Below, piece by piece: positions 29,052-40,700 of a stretch of DNA of 64,000 nucleotides. The notes under the pieces were generated by a model that was not told where the DNA came from, made no database searches, and saw nothing but the letters and a program-made list of their open reading frames with translations. The number at the start of each line of letters is the position of its first letter. Position 1 is the stretch's first letter. The translations under genes were made by a program, and so were the position numbers. The stretch is from positions 1 to 64,000 of the forward strand of contig LUGL01000013.1 in the NCBI GenBank assembly GCA_002796835.1, given 5' to 3'. The DNA is from Elainella saxicola E1. GTDB taxonomy: Bacteria > Cyanobacteriota > Cyanobacteriia > Elainellales > Elainellaceae.

Positions 29052-31562
29052 CTATTTGATCCAATACCGATGCCGCTCGAAGGGATAAGTCGGCAGTGGA
29101 ATACGACGGCGTTTGGGTTGATCTACAGCAGTTTGCAGCTTGGTCCACTGAAGCGGCACCCCAGCTAACCAGAGTTGTCCGATCGTATTGAGCAGAATAT
29201 TCGCTGCCGATTGCCGATCAGTCGGATGGCCCAATGAGGCAAATCTCAACTGTTGTGGCTCAGCAGCAGGTTGGTGAAGGAAAGAACGATCCGTCTGGTC
29301 TACGCCCATTTCCAGCAGCACACAGGTTGGATCTTTCAGGGTCTTTTCCAAAGTTTCGATCGATTGAATCGGCTGCTGCAGAAGATGGGCCCAATAGTCC
29401 GGATTGGCTGCTGTTTCTGCCGTCATCCAGGTGCCCGTTGTCGTCGAGAGATAAGGAATTTGGGGCGGATTGAAGGCAACATGCCCTAATCGATCATTGG
29501 TTTGCTGAGGTGGGTTGATTTGGGCGATCAGCAGCGACAAAGCCTCTTCCAGCGAGAACACTCCTGCCAAACAGGCTGCCACATACTCGCCAATTTGGCT
29601 GCCAATCATCGCTTTGGGTTGAACATCCCAGGCCATCCAGAGTTTTGCCAGGGCATATTCGACAACGAACACAGCTAACTGATTGAGAAGGCTGGTTTCC
29701 AAGGGCTGGAATTCTACCAGTGGCTGCTCGTTGGCATCGAGCCATTGCCGCAGATCCAGCTTGAACTCTGCTTCTACCCAGACGCAGGCGCGATCGACCT
29801 GTTCTCGAAAGATTGGTTCTGTTTGATACAGCGGTTGCGTCAATTTTGAAAGTTGAGGAATATGCTCTGGAAACAAAAATACAACGGGCCGATCGTCTCC
29901 CTCCTGAAAATAAGTTGAACATTGCTGGGGATTGAACTTTTCCAATGCTTCGATCGCGTCTTCTAAGCTGTGGCAAACCGACATCCAGCGATGGCTAAAT
30001 TCCTGTCGTCCTTCCTGTAAAGTATAGGCAATATCAGCAAGATTAAGGCCAGGATATCGCTGTAAATGTTGGATTAGATGAGTTTTAGCCGTTTCAAGAG
30101 CGGTAGCTGTTTTGGCCGAAAGCACCAAAAGCTGAGGCATTTGAGTCACCACATCTGCTGAAAATGGAGGAACAGGCGCAGCTTCCAGAACAATGTGGGC
30201 ATTGGTGCCGCTGAAACCAAAGGAGCTGATACCCGCGATGCGGGGCTGTTCGGAAGACCAAGGGGTAAGCGCGGTTGGGATCTGGACCGGCAGGCTGCCC
30301 CAGTGAATATGGGGATTGAATGACTGAAAATGCAGATGGGGCGGAATCGTTTGATGCTGCAGCGACAGCACCACTTTAATTAATCCAGCAATGCCTGCGG
30401 CTCCTTCCAGATGGCCAATATTGGTCTTGACTGATCCTAACCATAGGGGCTGATCGATCGATCGATCGGCAGCAAAGACCGCTGATAAGGCTCGTGCTTC
30501 GATCGGATCTCCCAAAGCAGTGCCCGTGCCATGGGCTTCAATATATTGCACCTGGGCCGGTTCAACCCCGGCATTCGCTAAAGCCTGCTGAATCACAGAT
30601 TGCTGAGCCGAACCATTCGGTACCGTAAGTCCACCGCTCCGTCCATCTTGATTGGTAGCAGAACCGCGAATTAGCGCCAGAATATTGTCCCCATCGGCGA
30701 TCGCATCAGACAGACGCTTCAGCACCACCACGCCGCAGCCTTCACCTCGCACATAGCCATTGGCAGTTGCATCAAAGGTTTTACAGTGGCCGTCCGGCGA
30801 CAGCATCCCCGCCTTAGAAAAATTGATGGTGACTTCAGGAGCCAGAATTAAATTCACGCCTCCTGCTAATGCCATCCGACATTCCTCATTGCGTAAACTC
30901 TGGCAGGCCAAATGTACTGCTACTAGCGAGGATGAACAGGCGGTATCCACCGAAATACTCGGTCCTTGCAGTCCCAAAACATACGACAATCGGCCCGATG
31001 CCACACTATGGGCGCTGCCCGTTCCCATATAGGCATTGATCGCGTCTTTACCTTGAGACAGCAGCAACTGCGAGTAATCATTGCTGCAAATGCCAACAAA
31101 TACACCAGTTTGGCTGCCAGATAGGTTGCTGGGCAACTGTCCGGCCTGTTCTAATGCCTCCCAACTCACCTCTAACAGCAGCCGCTGCTGCGGATCCATA
31201 CTCGTGGTTTCGCGCGGAGAAATCCGAAAGAAGAGGGAGTCAAATTGATCAACCTGATCGAGAAAGCCACCCCAGCGGCTCACCATTTTTCCCGCAGTTG
31301 TGGAGTCAGGATGGTAATAATCCTCAATGTTCCAGCGGTCTTTGGGGACTTCAGTAATGGCATCGCGGCCCTGCTGCAACAGTTGCCAAAATGCTTCTGG
31401 ACTGTTGGCCTGACCGGGAAACCGGCATCCCATGCCAATAATTGCGATCGGTTCAGTTTTAGCCCGTTCGATCGCCTCCAGTTTAGACTGCATTTTTTGC
31501 AGGGCCAGGTAAGCGCGTTTCAGGGCAGAAAGCTGATCGGTAGATTCAGGAGTTGTGTTCAT
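29052..31562 (-). CDS. PKS: KS with degenerate AT (AT°), no KR or ACP
   Basis: From ATG 31562 the protein has 836 residues. It begins with a helical docking-like segment (about 1-40: [19 protein letters not shown]). A complete ketosynthase follows with DTACSSS near residue 206, EAHGTGT and KTNIGHLEG. The AT region is abnormal: the nucleophile motif GHSxG reads GSQIG, placing Gln656 where the catalytic serine should be, and the small subdomain with the RxxLM and HAFHS motifs is absent. It ends with the usual post-AT linker (YPFERHRYW). It should therefore condense but not load extender units, and it has no carrier of its own. The LLM-KR-ACP protein at 57-60 kb is the natural partner. The frame continues upstream to 31685 through a repeat, with no conserved residues. 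Confidence 0.9.
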   Translation of the reverse strand: MNTTPESTDQLSALKRAYLALQKMQSKLEAIERAKTEPIAIIGMGCRFPGQANSPEAFWQLLQQGRDAITEVPKDRWNIEDYYHPDSTTAGKMVSRWGGFLDQVDQFDSLFFRISPRETTSMDPQQRLLLEVSWEALEQAGQLPSNLSGSQTGVFVGICSNDYSQLLLSQGKDAINAYMGTGSAHSVASGRLSYVLGLQGPSISVDTACSSSLVAVHLACQSLRNEECRMALAGGVNLILAPEVTINFSKAGMLSPDGHCKTFDATANGYVRGEGCGVVVLKRLSDAIADGDNILALIRGSATNQDGRSGGLTVPNGSAQQSVIQQALANAGVEPAQVQYIEAHGTGTALGDPIEARALSAVFAADRSIDQPLWLGSVKTNIGHLEGAAGIAGLIKVVLSLQHQTIPPHLHFQSFNPHIHWGSLPVQIPTALTPWSSEQPRIAGISSFGFSGTNAHIVLEAAPVPPFSADVVTQMPQLLVLSAKTATALETAKTHLIQHLQRYPGLNLADIAYTLQEGRQEFSHRWMSVCHSLEDAIEALEKFNPQQCSTYFQEGDDRPVVFLFPEHIPQLSKLTQPLYQTEPIFREQVDRACVWVEAEFKLDLRQWLDANEQPLVEFQPLETSLLNQLAVFVVEYALAKLWMAWDVQPKAMIGSQIGEYVAACLAGVFSLEEALSLLIAQINPPQQTNDRLGHVAFNPPQIPYLSTTTGTWMTAETAANPDYWAHLLQQPIQSIETLEKTLKDPTCVLLEMGVDQTDRSFLHQPAAEPQQLRFASLGHPTDRQSAANILLNTIGQLWLAGVPLQWTKLQTAVDQPKRRRIPLPTYPFERHRYWIK

Positions 31563-31646
31563 GATGATTTTGCGGATGTAGGAATAATATGAATTCGGTG
31601 AAAGTTGAGTCGATGTAGAGTTGATGAATTCGATCGGCCTAAGGTA

Positions 31647-31738
31647 TCGATATCTGGTAGGGGCGGGTTTTACTGTCAAAGCCATTGCAGGATGCAGATT
31701 GGTCTGCTAAACCCGCCCGTACAGTTTGCGGATTTATT
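31647..31738. repeat. dispersed hairpin repeat, copy 1
   Basis: About 90 bp that recur, same orientation and roughly 80% identical, at 47078-47168. It contains the inverted arms GGGCGGGTTT (31661-31670) and AAACCCGCCC (31709-31718), then GTACAGTTTGC. It lies between the FAAL-PKS stop and the KS-AT° start. It could attenuate, terminate or process the transcript, or be a small non-autonomous mobile element. Confidence 0.85.
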
Positions 31739-31751
31739 CAATCCACGACCC

Positions 31752-34700
31752 TCAAAGCAACGCTTCGATCTGGCTGAGCAGCAACGCCTCAACTTCGGCC
31801 TCCGAAAGCTGTTCGAGATTGGCAACTAGGGTTTGATCGTTTGCTGAGTCATTCACGACAGAATTCTCTGGAGCTTGCACAGGAGATGAAACCGTTGGGG
31901 CTGCTTCTCCGGCAAACAAATCTTGCGCTAGATAGGTGGCTAGAGCCTCGATCGTCGGATATTCGAAAATCAGTGTTGAGGGTAAGGGTTGGGCCAAACT
32001 GTTAACCAGCCGACTCTTAAGTTCGATCGCCGTCAGTGAATCCATGCCGAGATCAAAGAAGCCGCGCTGAGTATCGATCCGTTGAGGTGACCGATGATTT
32101 AACACGATCGCCACCTGTTCTCGAATGTGAGCCACCAAAAGGCCGGGTCGATCGCTGGCCGGGGCCGCATTCAGGCGTTGCCGAAATTCAGACATGGCTG
32201 GAATCGCGTCGGTTTCTGCTGAACTGGCAGAACGGGTTTCAGATTGCCCGAATTGAGCTAAGAAGGCTGGGATGCGATCGGTCGGGAACTGCTGCATGAA
32301 CTTCGGCCACTGCACCGGCAACACACCCACCTGGGTTGGATTTTCCTGAAGGATTTGTTCGAGAATTTGCAACCCTTGGGCCGGCGCGATCGTGCCCATC
32401 CCCTGCATCGTGATCCGGCTGCCGACATTACGCTTGGCCGCTGCCCCGATATTTGACCAGGCCCCCCAGTTGATGCTGATTCCCGGCAATCCCTGTAAGC
32501 GGCGATGATGGGCCAAAGCATCGAGAAAGGCATTGGCTGCGGCATGGTTGGCTTGACCGGGTGAACCAAGCAAGGCCGCCACTGACGAGAAGCAGACAAA
32601 GAAATCGAGCGGCTGATGCTGAGTGAGATGATGCAGATTCCAGGCTCCTTCCACTTTGGCCGCCATGACTGCCGCAAATCGGGCCGCATCCTGCTGCGTC
32701 AACACCCCATCATTTAGCACCCCGGCTGAGTGGATCACTCCTCGTAAGGGCGGCATGGACCGATCGATCTGGGCCAGCACGGTTCTCATCCGATCAGCAT
32801 CAGCCACGTCGGCCTGGGTGATCAGAACTTGTACGCCTGCTGCTGCGAATTGGCTTAAGGTGACCTGAGCTGCTTCAGTCGGTTGACTGCGTCCAGTCAA
32901 GACCAGATGCCTCGCTCCCTGCTCTATCAGCCACTGGGCCACGAGTAACCCCAGACCATTGAGACCTCCTGTAATTAGATAGGCTGCATCGGCTCGGACA
33001 GGTATGACAGGACGGGGCGCGTCTGTGGTTGGCTGATCGACTGGCTGATCAACTGACTGCGTTACCACAATTTTGCCGATATGTTTGGCATGAGCCATGT
33101 AACGGAAAGCGCTCGTCACGTCGGTCAGTGGGAAAACATGGCAGGGCAAGGGAGTCAACTGTCCTTGCTGGAAGGCCTGCATCAGTTCGACAAACATCGA
33201 CTGAATCAAGACCGGGTTCGATCGACAGAGCTGCACCAGATCCACCACGCTGTAAGCCAGAGTTGGATGCACTGCCTGCACCTGCTGCTCAGACCAGATG
33301 TTGGTTTTGCCGATTTCCAGGAAATGTCCGTGGTCAGCCATTACCGAGAGGCTCTGCGGAATGAACTCACCAGCCAGAGAATTCAGCACGATTGTGACTC
33401 CGGCTCCCTGGGTTTGCGCCTTCACCTGCTCGGCAAACTCGATCGATCGAGAGTTCGACAGATGCTGCACGCCCAAACTGCGCAGATAGTCTTGCTTTTC
33501 GGGACTGCCAACCGTGGCAAAGATCTCGGCTCCGGCTCGTTGGGCTAACTGCACGGCTGCCAAGCCAACCCCACCCGCTGCGGCATGAATCAGTACCCGA
33601 TCGCCTGCGGACAGGTTCGCGACTTGATGCAGCGCATAGTAAGTCGTCAGGAAGGTGACTGGAATCGTGGCGGCCTGCTCAAAGCTGAGCGACTCTGGCT
33701 TATGGACAACCAGATGGGCATCGGTGGTGACAAAGGTGGCAAAACTGCCTGCTGCGATCGCCATCACCGCATCGCCAACCTGAAAGCCATCGACGCCTTC
33801 CCCAACTGCGACGATCGTTCCAGCACATTCGCCGCCAAACCAGCCTCGCTCAAAGGGCAAAATCCCCAGAGCATCCATCACATCCAGGAAATTTAGTCCA
33901 GTGGCCTGCACCTGGATCTCCACCTCTCCGGCTGCGGGTGAGCGGCGATTCATGGCCTGTACGGTCAGGTTGTCCAATGTGCCGCGCTGCGGAATCGTGA
34001 GTTGACAGGGTTGTCCAGCCAAGGCTTGCAATGTTTGAGCGATCGAAGGTGAAGCAGCCGGAGATTGGTAAGGCAGCAAGCGAGCTACATAGCGATTGGA
34101 TGAGCGCAAAGCCACCTGATCTTCCGAGGAGCTGCTCCAGATTTCATCAAACAGGGCTTGATGGATTGAGGCATCCAGCGTATTGGGCAAGTCCAGTCGC
34201 ACACAGCCTAATTCCGGATGTTCCAGGTTAATCACTTTTCCCATACCCCACAAGGGAGTCTGACTGAGGGCAACTGCACTGGAACTCAGCTCAACTGCCT
34301 GGGCGGCCTGGGTGACGAGCCAGAGTCGAGGTGGCATGGTCGTACGGACCTGCGCTAATGCCTGCACTAGATGGAGAGCGCTAACGCAACCCCATTCGCG
34401 ATCGGTCTGGAAACAGGTAGGTGTCATTTGCTCGGTTGGGGTAGCCCGCAAGCTCCAGAGGTGCACAACGCCCTGCAAAGGTTGAGCGTCCAGTTCAACG
34501 ATCTGGTGCAATAGCTGTTTGAACCCAGCAGCATCAGCAGGATTGAGGCTGAATCGATCGGCACTGAGCGACGCAAAGGTTTTGCCAGGAACCACAGTCA
34601 CAACCGAAGCACCCTGATCTTTGAGCTGCTGCACCAGGGCATCTGCCACACCCAGCTCCTCATCCAAAATCAACCAGCGACCCTGGGCCGATCGTGCTAC

Positions 34701-37700
34701 AGACTGACTTTGCGGCATACGCGCCAGGAAGACAACTTGTTGAGATAATGCTCCACCTTGATCGGTTTGTTCTGGCAAGGTCACGGTTTCGGCAAATCCC
34801 ACTTCCTGCAAGGTTTGTACCCATTCAGCAGGCTTCAGCAAAGGATAGCTAGGCCGCAAATCCGTATCAGTGAACCGCCACCAGCCATCCGTGAGGCCAA
34901 AGATCAGGTCGAGCCAGCGTTGATGGCCTGCCCCTTCTAGCAGCACCAGCATTCCTTCAGGAGCCAGAAGCTGCTGGACATGCTGCAAGGTTTGCCGCAG
35001 ATCGCGAGTGGCATGCAGCACATTGGCTGCCAGAATCAAATCAAAGGAGCGATCGGTCAATCCCTGCGCCTGCGGATCCTGCTCGATATCCAGGATTTCA
35101 TATTGCACAAAAGGATAGTCGCAGAATTTCTCCTGAGCTTTGAGCGTGAATAAGGTAGAGACGTCACTAAACACATACTCAGTTTGCGGTTGGGGCAGAT
35201 GCGGCAGCACATAGGAAGTCGTACCACCTGTGCCTGCGCCAATTTCCAGGATCCGCACGGTGCGATCGGACGGTAACTGTTCCAAGGCCGTGACGATCGA
35301 CTGCTGCACCAAACGGTTTACGACCTGAGCCGCAGGAGAATCTTGATAGAGCCTTTCGGCACTGGTGAGGGATCCAGCCGGGAAAAGGAGTTGTAGCGGA
35401 TCGGTTTCTCCACGCAGCACTGCCGCCAGACGGGTGCCGCAACGCCCCAGCAGTGTCAATTCAGCTTCACAGGCGGGGTAGGCTTGCAAAAGGGCCTGTT
35501 GGAAGGCATCCGGGTCTACATCACCGGGACGCTGGCAGACCTGCCATTCAGTGCCGATCGCCTGCAAAATGCCCTCTTCTGCCAGAATTTCCAGCAGGCG
35601 ACCCAACAGCCGATAGTGCATGTCCAACACGCCGAATTGCTGAGCCAGTCCTGTCACTGATAGCCGCTGCTGCAAATGTAGCTCACAGCCCAGATCGCGC
35701 AGCGCCTTCACCGCATAGGCTGCACTCAAAGTATCCATCTGGGGAATTAGCGATCGATAGATCTCCAAGCCAACTGCGGCACTCCATTCGGCAATTTGAG
35801 GCTGCAAGGTTTGCACGATCGCACTGGGTGGCAACAGATGATCGGAGCTAGGGTTTGACAATTGAGCCAGCGCTTGGGGCACCCATTCCACCTGATAGAG
35901 CCAGTCAGTCAGCGATTCCGGTTCAGTCGATTCCGGTGCAGTGGATTCAGCAGGCTGCAACATGCGACGAGGCACATGCCGCAACAACAATCCTTCGACC
36001 GTGGCGATCGGTCCCGCTTCATCCCACAGCTGTAAATCTGCGATCAGGCGTTTGGCATTGGCTTCAGTTTGAGGCCGCACCTGAGCATATCCCCAAAGCT
36101 GCCTGGTCCCAGTCCGATACAGGTGCAGGTTTGCGATGCCGATTGGCAAATAGGTTTTGGCGGCCTCATCCGTCAATAAGGTGGCTCCGACGAGCTGGAA
36201 ACAGGCATCCAATAACACGGGATGGAGCTGATAGGCCGTTGCTTCAGCCTCTAAGCGGGCAGGCAACTGGATTTGACCGAATGCTTCAGTTTCGTTGCGC
36301 CAGAGTTGCTGAATCGCCCGGAAATTTGGACCATATTCCAAGCCCTGAGCCTGTAGCCGTTCGTAATAGGATTCAACGGATTGGGCCTGAAGTCGAGACT
36401 GAAGATCGGTGAGAGAAAACACTTCTGGAGGCTGGGGCGATCGGTCTACAATTTTCCCGGTTGCATGCAGCACCCATTCCTCATCTGTATTTGACTGCGT
36501 ATCTAATTCAGCACTCACTAACTGAAAATCAGTACTGCCCTCTGAATCGGCTGTCAGGATGAGCTGCAAGGTGCGAACCACACTGCTGGAAAACTGCATT
36601 GTTTTTTGAATTGACAGATTGGTCAACTCCGCAGACTTGATTCCCAGCGAGGCCGCTGCCGCCAAGGCAATTTCGACATAGCCTGTAGCAGGCAAAACGG
36701 CTGCCTCATAAACTCGGTGATCGGCCAGGAAAGGCAATGCATCCGTGCTTAAGTGATTTTCAAACCGCATCTCTGGAGAACGCGGCAAGCGCAACTGTTG
36801 ACCTAATAAGGGATGTCCAGATTGAGAGAGACGAGGAGCGACTTCAACAAAGGGTTGAGCGATCGCCGCATCGACCCAATAGCGTTCTCGCTGGAATGGG
36901 TAAGTGGGTATCTGCTGCCATTGCCGCTGATAGTCCTGATCGAATCCAGTCCAATTGACAGAGACCCCTTGCCGATATAGTGTTGCTAAGCTTTCCAGTA
37001 ACATCTGCCAATCCGATCGGCCTTTGCGCAATGAGGGCAGCCATTGTCCGGTCCAGTTTGGCAAACATTGACGACCCATGCCAATCAAAATCGGCTGTGC
37101 GCCTAACTCGATGGCCAGATCGATCGCCTGACGCTGCAAGGTTTCCAGGCTGGTGGCAAACTGTACCGTGCCGCGAATATGGCGACACCAGTAATCAGGC
37201 TGGGTGATTTCAGCCGTAACGATTTCGCCTGTCAGGTTGGAGATGAGCGGAATTTTAGGAATGGCATAGTGAATTTCAGTCGCAATTTGCGCGAATTCAG
37301 CCAGCATTGGCTCCATTAATGGGGAATGGAACGCATGAGACACATTGAGAGTTCTGGCTTCGATGCCACGTGCGGCCAGAGTTTGCAGCACGGTTTGGAC
37401 TGCCGATCGCTCTCCCGAAATCACGGTATTGTTTGGACCATTCAGCGCCGCAATTGCCACAGAATCGGCATAGGGGGCGATCGTCTGCTTCACCTGTTCT
37501 GTTCCGGCAAACACGGCGGCCATGCTGCCATTTTGAGGTAACGCCTGCATCAACCTTGCCCGATGCGCGATCAGTTTCAGACCATCTTCTAAGCTAAAAA
37601 CGCCTGCGACACAAGCCGCCACATATTCTCCAACGCTATGCCCCATCACCAGATCCGGCTCAATGCCCCAGGACTGCCAGAGTTCAGCCAGGGCATATTC

Positions 37701-40700
37701 CAGCGCAAACAGAGCGGGCTGAGCATAGGCGGTTTCGTTGACCAGCAGGGCTGTCGAATCCTGTTGTGGATAGAGCACCTCCAGCAGCGGTAGCTCCAGG
37801 TAAGGCCGCAAAATTGCATCACATCGATCGATCGTCTGACGAAAAGTCGGCTGGGTTTCATAGAGTTGCCATCCCATATTTGCGGCTTGAGAACCCTGAC
37901 CGGTAAACAGGAAGGCCAGTTTAGGCTGCTGATTCGCAATGCTGGATTGACTTGCAGGATGGGCTACAAAATCAGCGAGCTGTTGCTGCAATTGCGCCAC
38001 GGAATCGGCTGAGCTAGCAAATCGATAGGCAAAATGCGATCGGCCCGTATTGGCAGAGAAGCAGAGATCGGCCAGCGCCACATCCGGTTGCGTCTCCAAA
38101 CAGTTAGCATAGCGCTGCGCCAAGTCCTGTAAACCTGCTGCTGTTTTGGCTGAGAAAGTGAGCAAATGCATGGGCCGGTCGATTTCCGACGGACGAGCTA
38201 CCGCAACGGGAGCCTCTGCCACAATCACATGGGCATTCGTGCCGCCAAAACTAAAGGAACTCACCCCCGCTAAACGAGTAGACTCAGCAGCCCAGGCTTG
38301 TCGATCGATCGGAATAGCGAACGCTGTGCCTTCCAGCGGAATTTGAGGATTCAGCCGTTTCAGATGCAAATGGGCCGGAACTTCTTGATGTTGCAGCGAC
38401 AACACAACTTTAATTAATCCAGCAATCCCAGCGGCTGCCTCCAGATGGCCAATATTGGTTTTAACCGAGCCAATCCAGCAGGGATGAGTCATCGCCCGAT
38501 CGACATTCAGAGCATTCACGAGCGCATTCACTTCAATTGGATCGCCCAATGCCGTACCTGTGCCATGCGTTTCCACATAGCTGATCTGATCAGGGGTGAC
38601 GCCTGCCTGCTGAAGCGCCTGTCGAATCACCGCTTGCTGAGCAGTGCCATTGGGAGCCGTCAGACCGTTGCTGAGGCCATCTTGATTAACTGCCGATCCC
38701 TGAATCACCGCCAAAATCGGATCGCCATCTCGCTGCGCCTCAGAGAGCCGTTTCAACACCACCATGCCGCAGCCTTCACCCCGCACATAGCCATCTGCCT
38801 CGGCATCAAAGGTCTTGCAGCGACCATCTGCCGCCATCATGCGAGCCTGAGAAAAGCCGATTGTCAATTGGGGCGTCAAAATCAAATTCACCCCGCCTGC
38901 GATCGCCAATTGCGATTCTCCCTGCCGCAAACTTTGACAGGCCAGATGCAGCGCCACCAAAGATGAAGAACAGGCAGTATCAACTGCTAAACTGGGGCCA
39001 CGCAGATCGAGGAAATAGGACAGCCGATTCGCCACAATGCTATGAGCGTTACTCGTGCTGGTATAGGCATCGATCGCATCAGGATGACTAAATTGAAAGC
39101 GAGCGTAGTCACTGCTGCTAATGCCGACGAATACACCTGTGGCACTGCCTGCTAACTGAGTCGGAGCCTGCCCAGCTCGTTCTAGTGCTTCCCAGGCCAC
39201 TTCTAAAACCAAACGCTGCTGCGGATCCATGCTATCTGCTTCGCGCGGAGAAATCCCAAAAAAGTCTGGATCAAATTGGTCCACCTGATTAAGAAATCCG
39301 CCCCAGCAAGTATTCATTTTGCCAGAGACAGCGGGATTCGCATCATAATACTTTTCGGCGTTCCAGCGATCGGGCGACACTTCTGTAATTGCACTTTCAC
39401 CATTCCGCAATAATTGCCAGAAAGCCTCAAGATCTTCGCCACCCGGAAAACGACAGCCCATGCCAATAATGGCGATCGGTTCCAGCGATGGGGATTGAGA
39501 TGCATCCGTGATTTGCGTGGACTCGCCTGCCAAATGCTGGCTCAATGTTGCGATCGACGGATAATCATAGACCAGTGTGGGCGAAAGCCTCTGACCTAAC
39601 CAGGTTTCCAGATCGGCAACCAGACCGATCGCCTGTTTAGAATCCAGTCCGTACCGAGCAAAGGCTGCATGAATATCAATCCGATCGGGCTGAACTTTGA
39701 GCCGCTGGGAAAGCTGAGCTACTAACCAGGCCTGAAGTGCTTCGACGGAAACAGATGGTTGAGATGTGGATTGAGGATTTTCAATTAATGCAGTTGAGAT
39801 TAATTCAGGAGCGCTTACGGGAATTACAGTGGATGAGTCGCTGTTCTGATCGATCGACCAGGCATGAACGACATTCAAATCATTGGCGAGGAATCCAGTT
39901 CGACAAGCATGACGCTGAATCTTGCCGCTGGAAGTTTTGGGAATGCTGCCAAATTTCAGCAGAACGATGCTGTAAGTCTGAAGTTCATGCTGCTCTGCTA
40001 TGGCCTGACGAATTGTGTCGATCAGATCTTCTAAATTGAGTTTGCGATAATGGCGATCGATCTCCTGCACAACCACAAGCTGTTCGTCGCCATCCACGTC
40101 AACAGAAAAAGCGGCACCGCTATTGGGCAGCAGGGCAGAATGGCTTTGTTCAACCGTCAATTCAATGTCTTGGGGATAGTGATTGCGTCCGCGAATAATA
40201 ATCAGATCCTTCAACCGACCCGTGACAAATAACTCATCGCCTTGTAAAAATCCTAAATCACCCGTTCGCAAGAATGGTCCTTCTTCTGTATCTGCTAAAT
40301 AGGCTTGAAATGTCTCTGCGGTTCTTTCGGACTGATTCCAGTAGCCCTGGGTTACACTGCCACCAGAAACCCAAATTTCGCCGGTTTGATTGGCTACACA
40401 GCGTTGCCTGGTTTCCGGATTGACGATCAACACTTGATGATCCAGGCGCTTATAGCCGCACCCCACCAGCGTTTGACTGCGAGTAGAATCTTGATCGACA
40501 GAATCCCGATCGATCGAAACCACTTGATTTTGTTCGATCGCTGCCGCTTCTACCGTTTTCAGAATGGGCGATCGGCCTTTTTGATTGCCTGAAACGAGGA
40601 GGGTGGTTTCCGCCATGCCATAGCAAGGATAGAAAGCTTCGCGACGAAATCCACAGGGTTCAAAGGCTTCCACAAATCGATCGAGCGTTTCGGCCCGAAT

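Noticed and set aside
30440-30470. Run of GATC units in the KS-AT° gene
   Set aside because: Overlapping GATC/CGATCG strings are a genome-wide habit in cyanobacteria (HIP1-related) and lie in well-conserved KS coding sequence.
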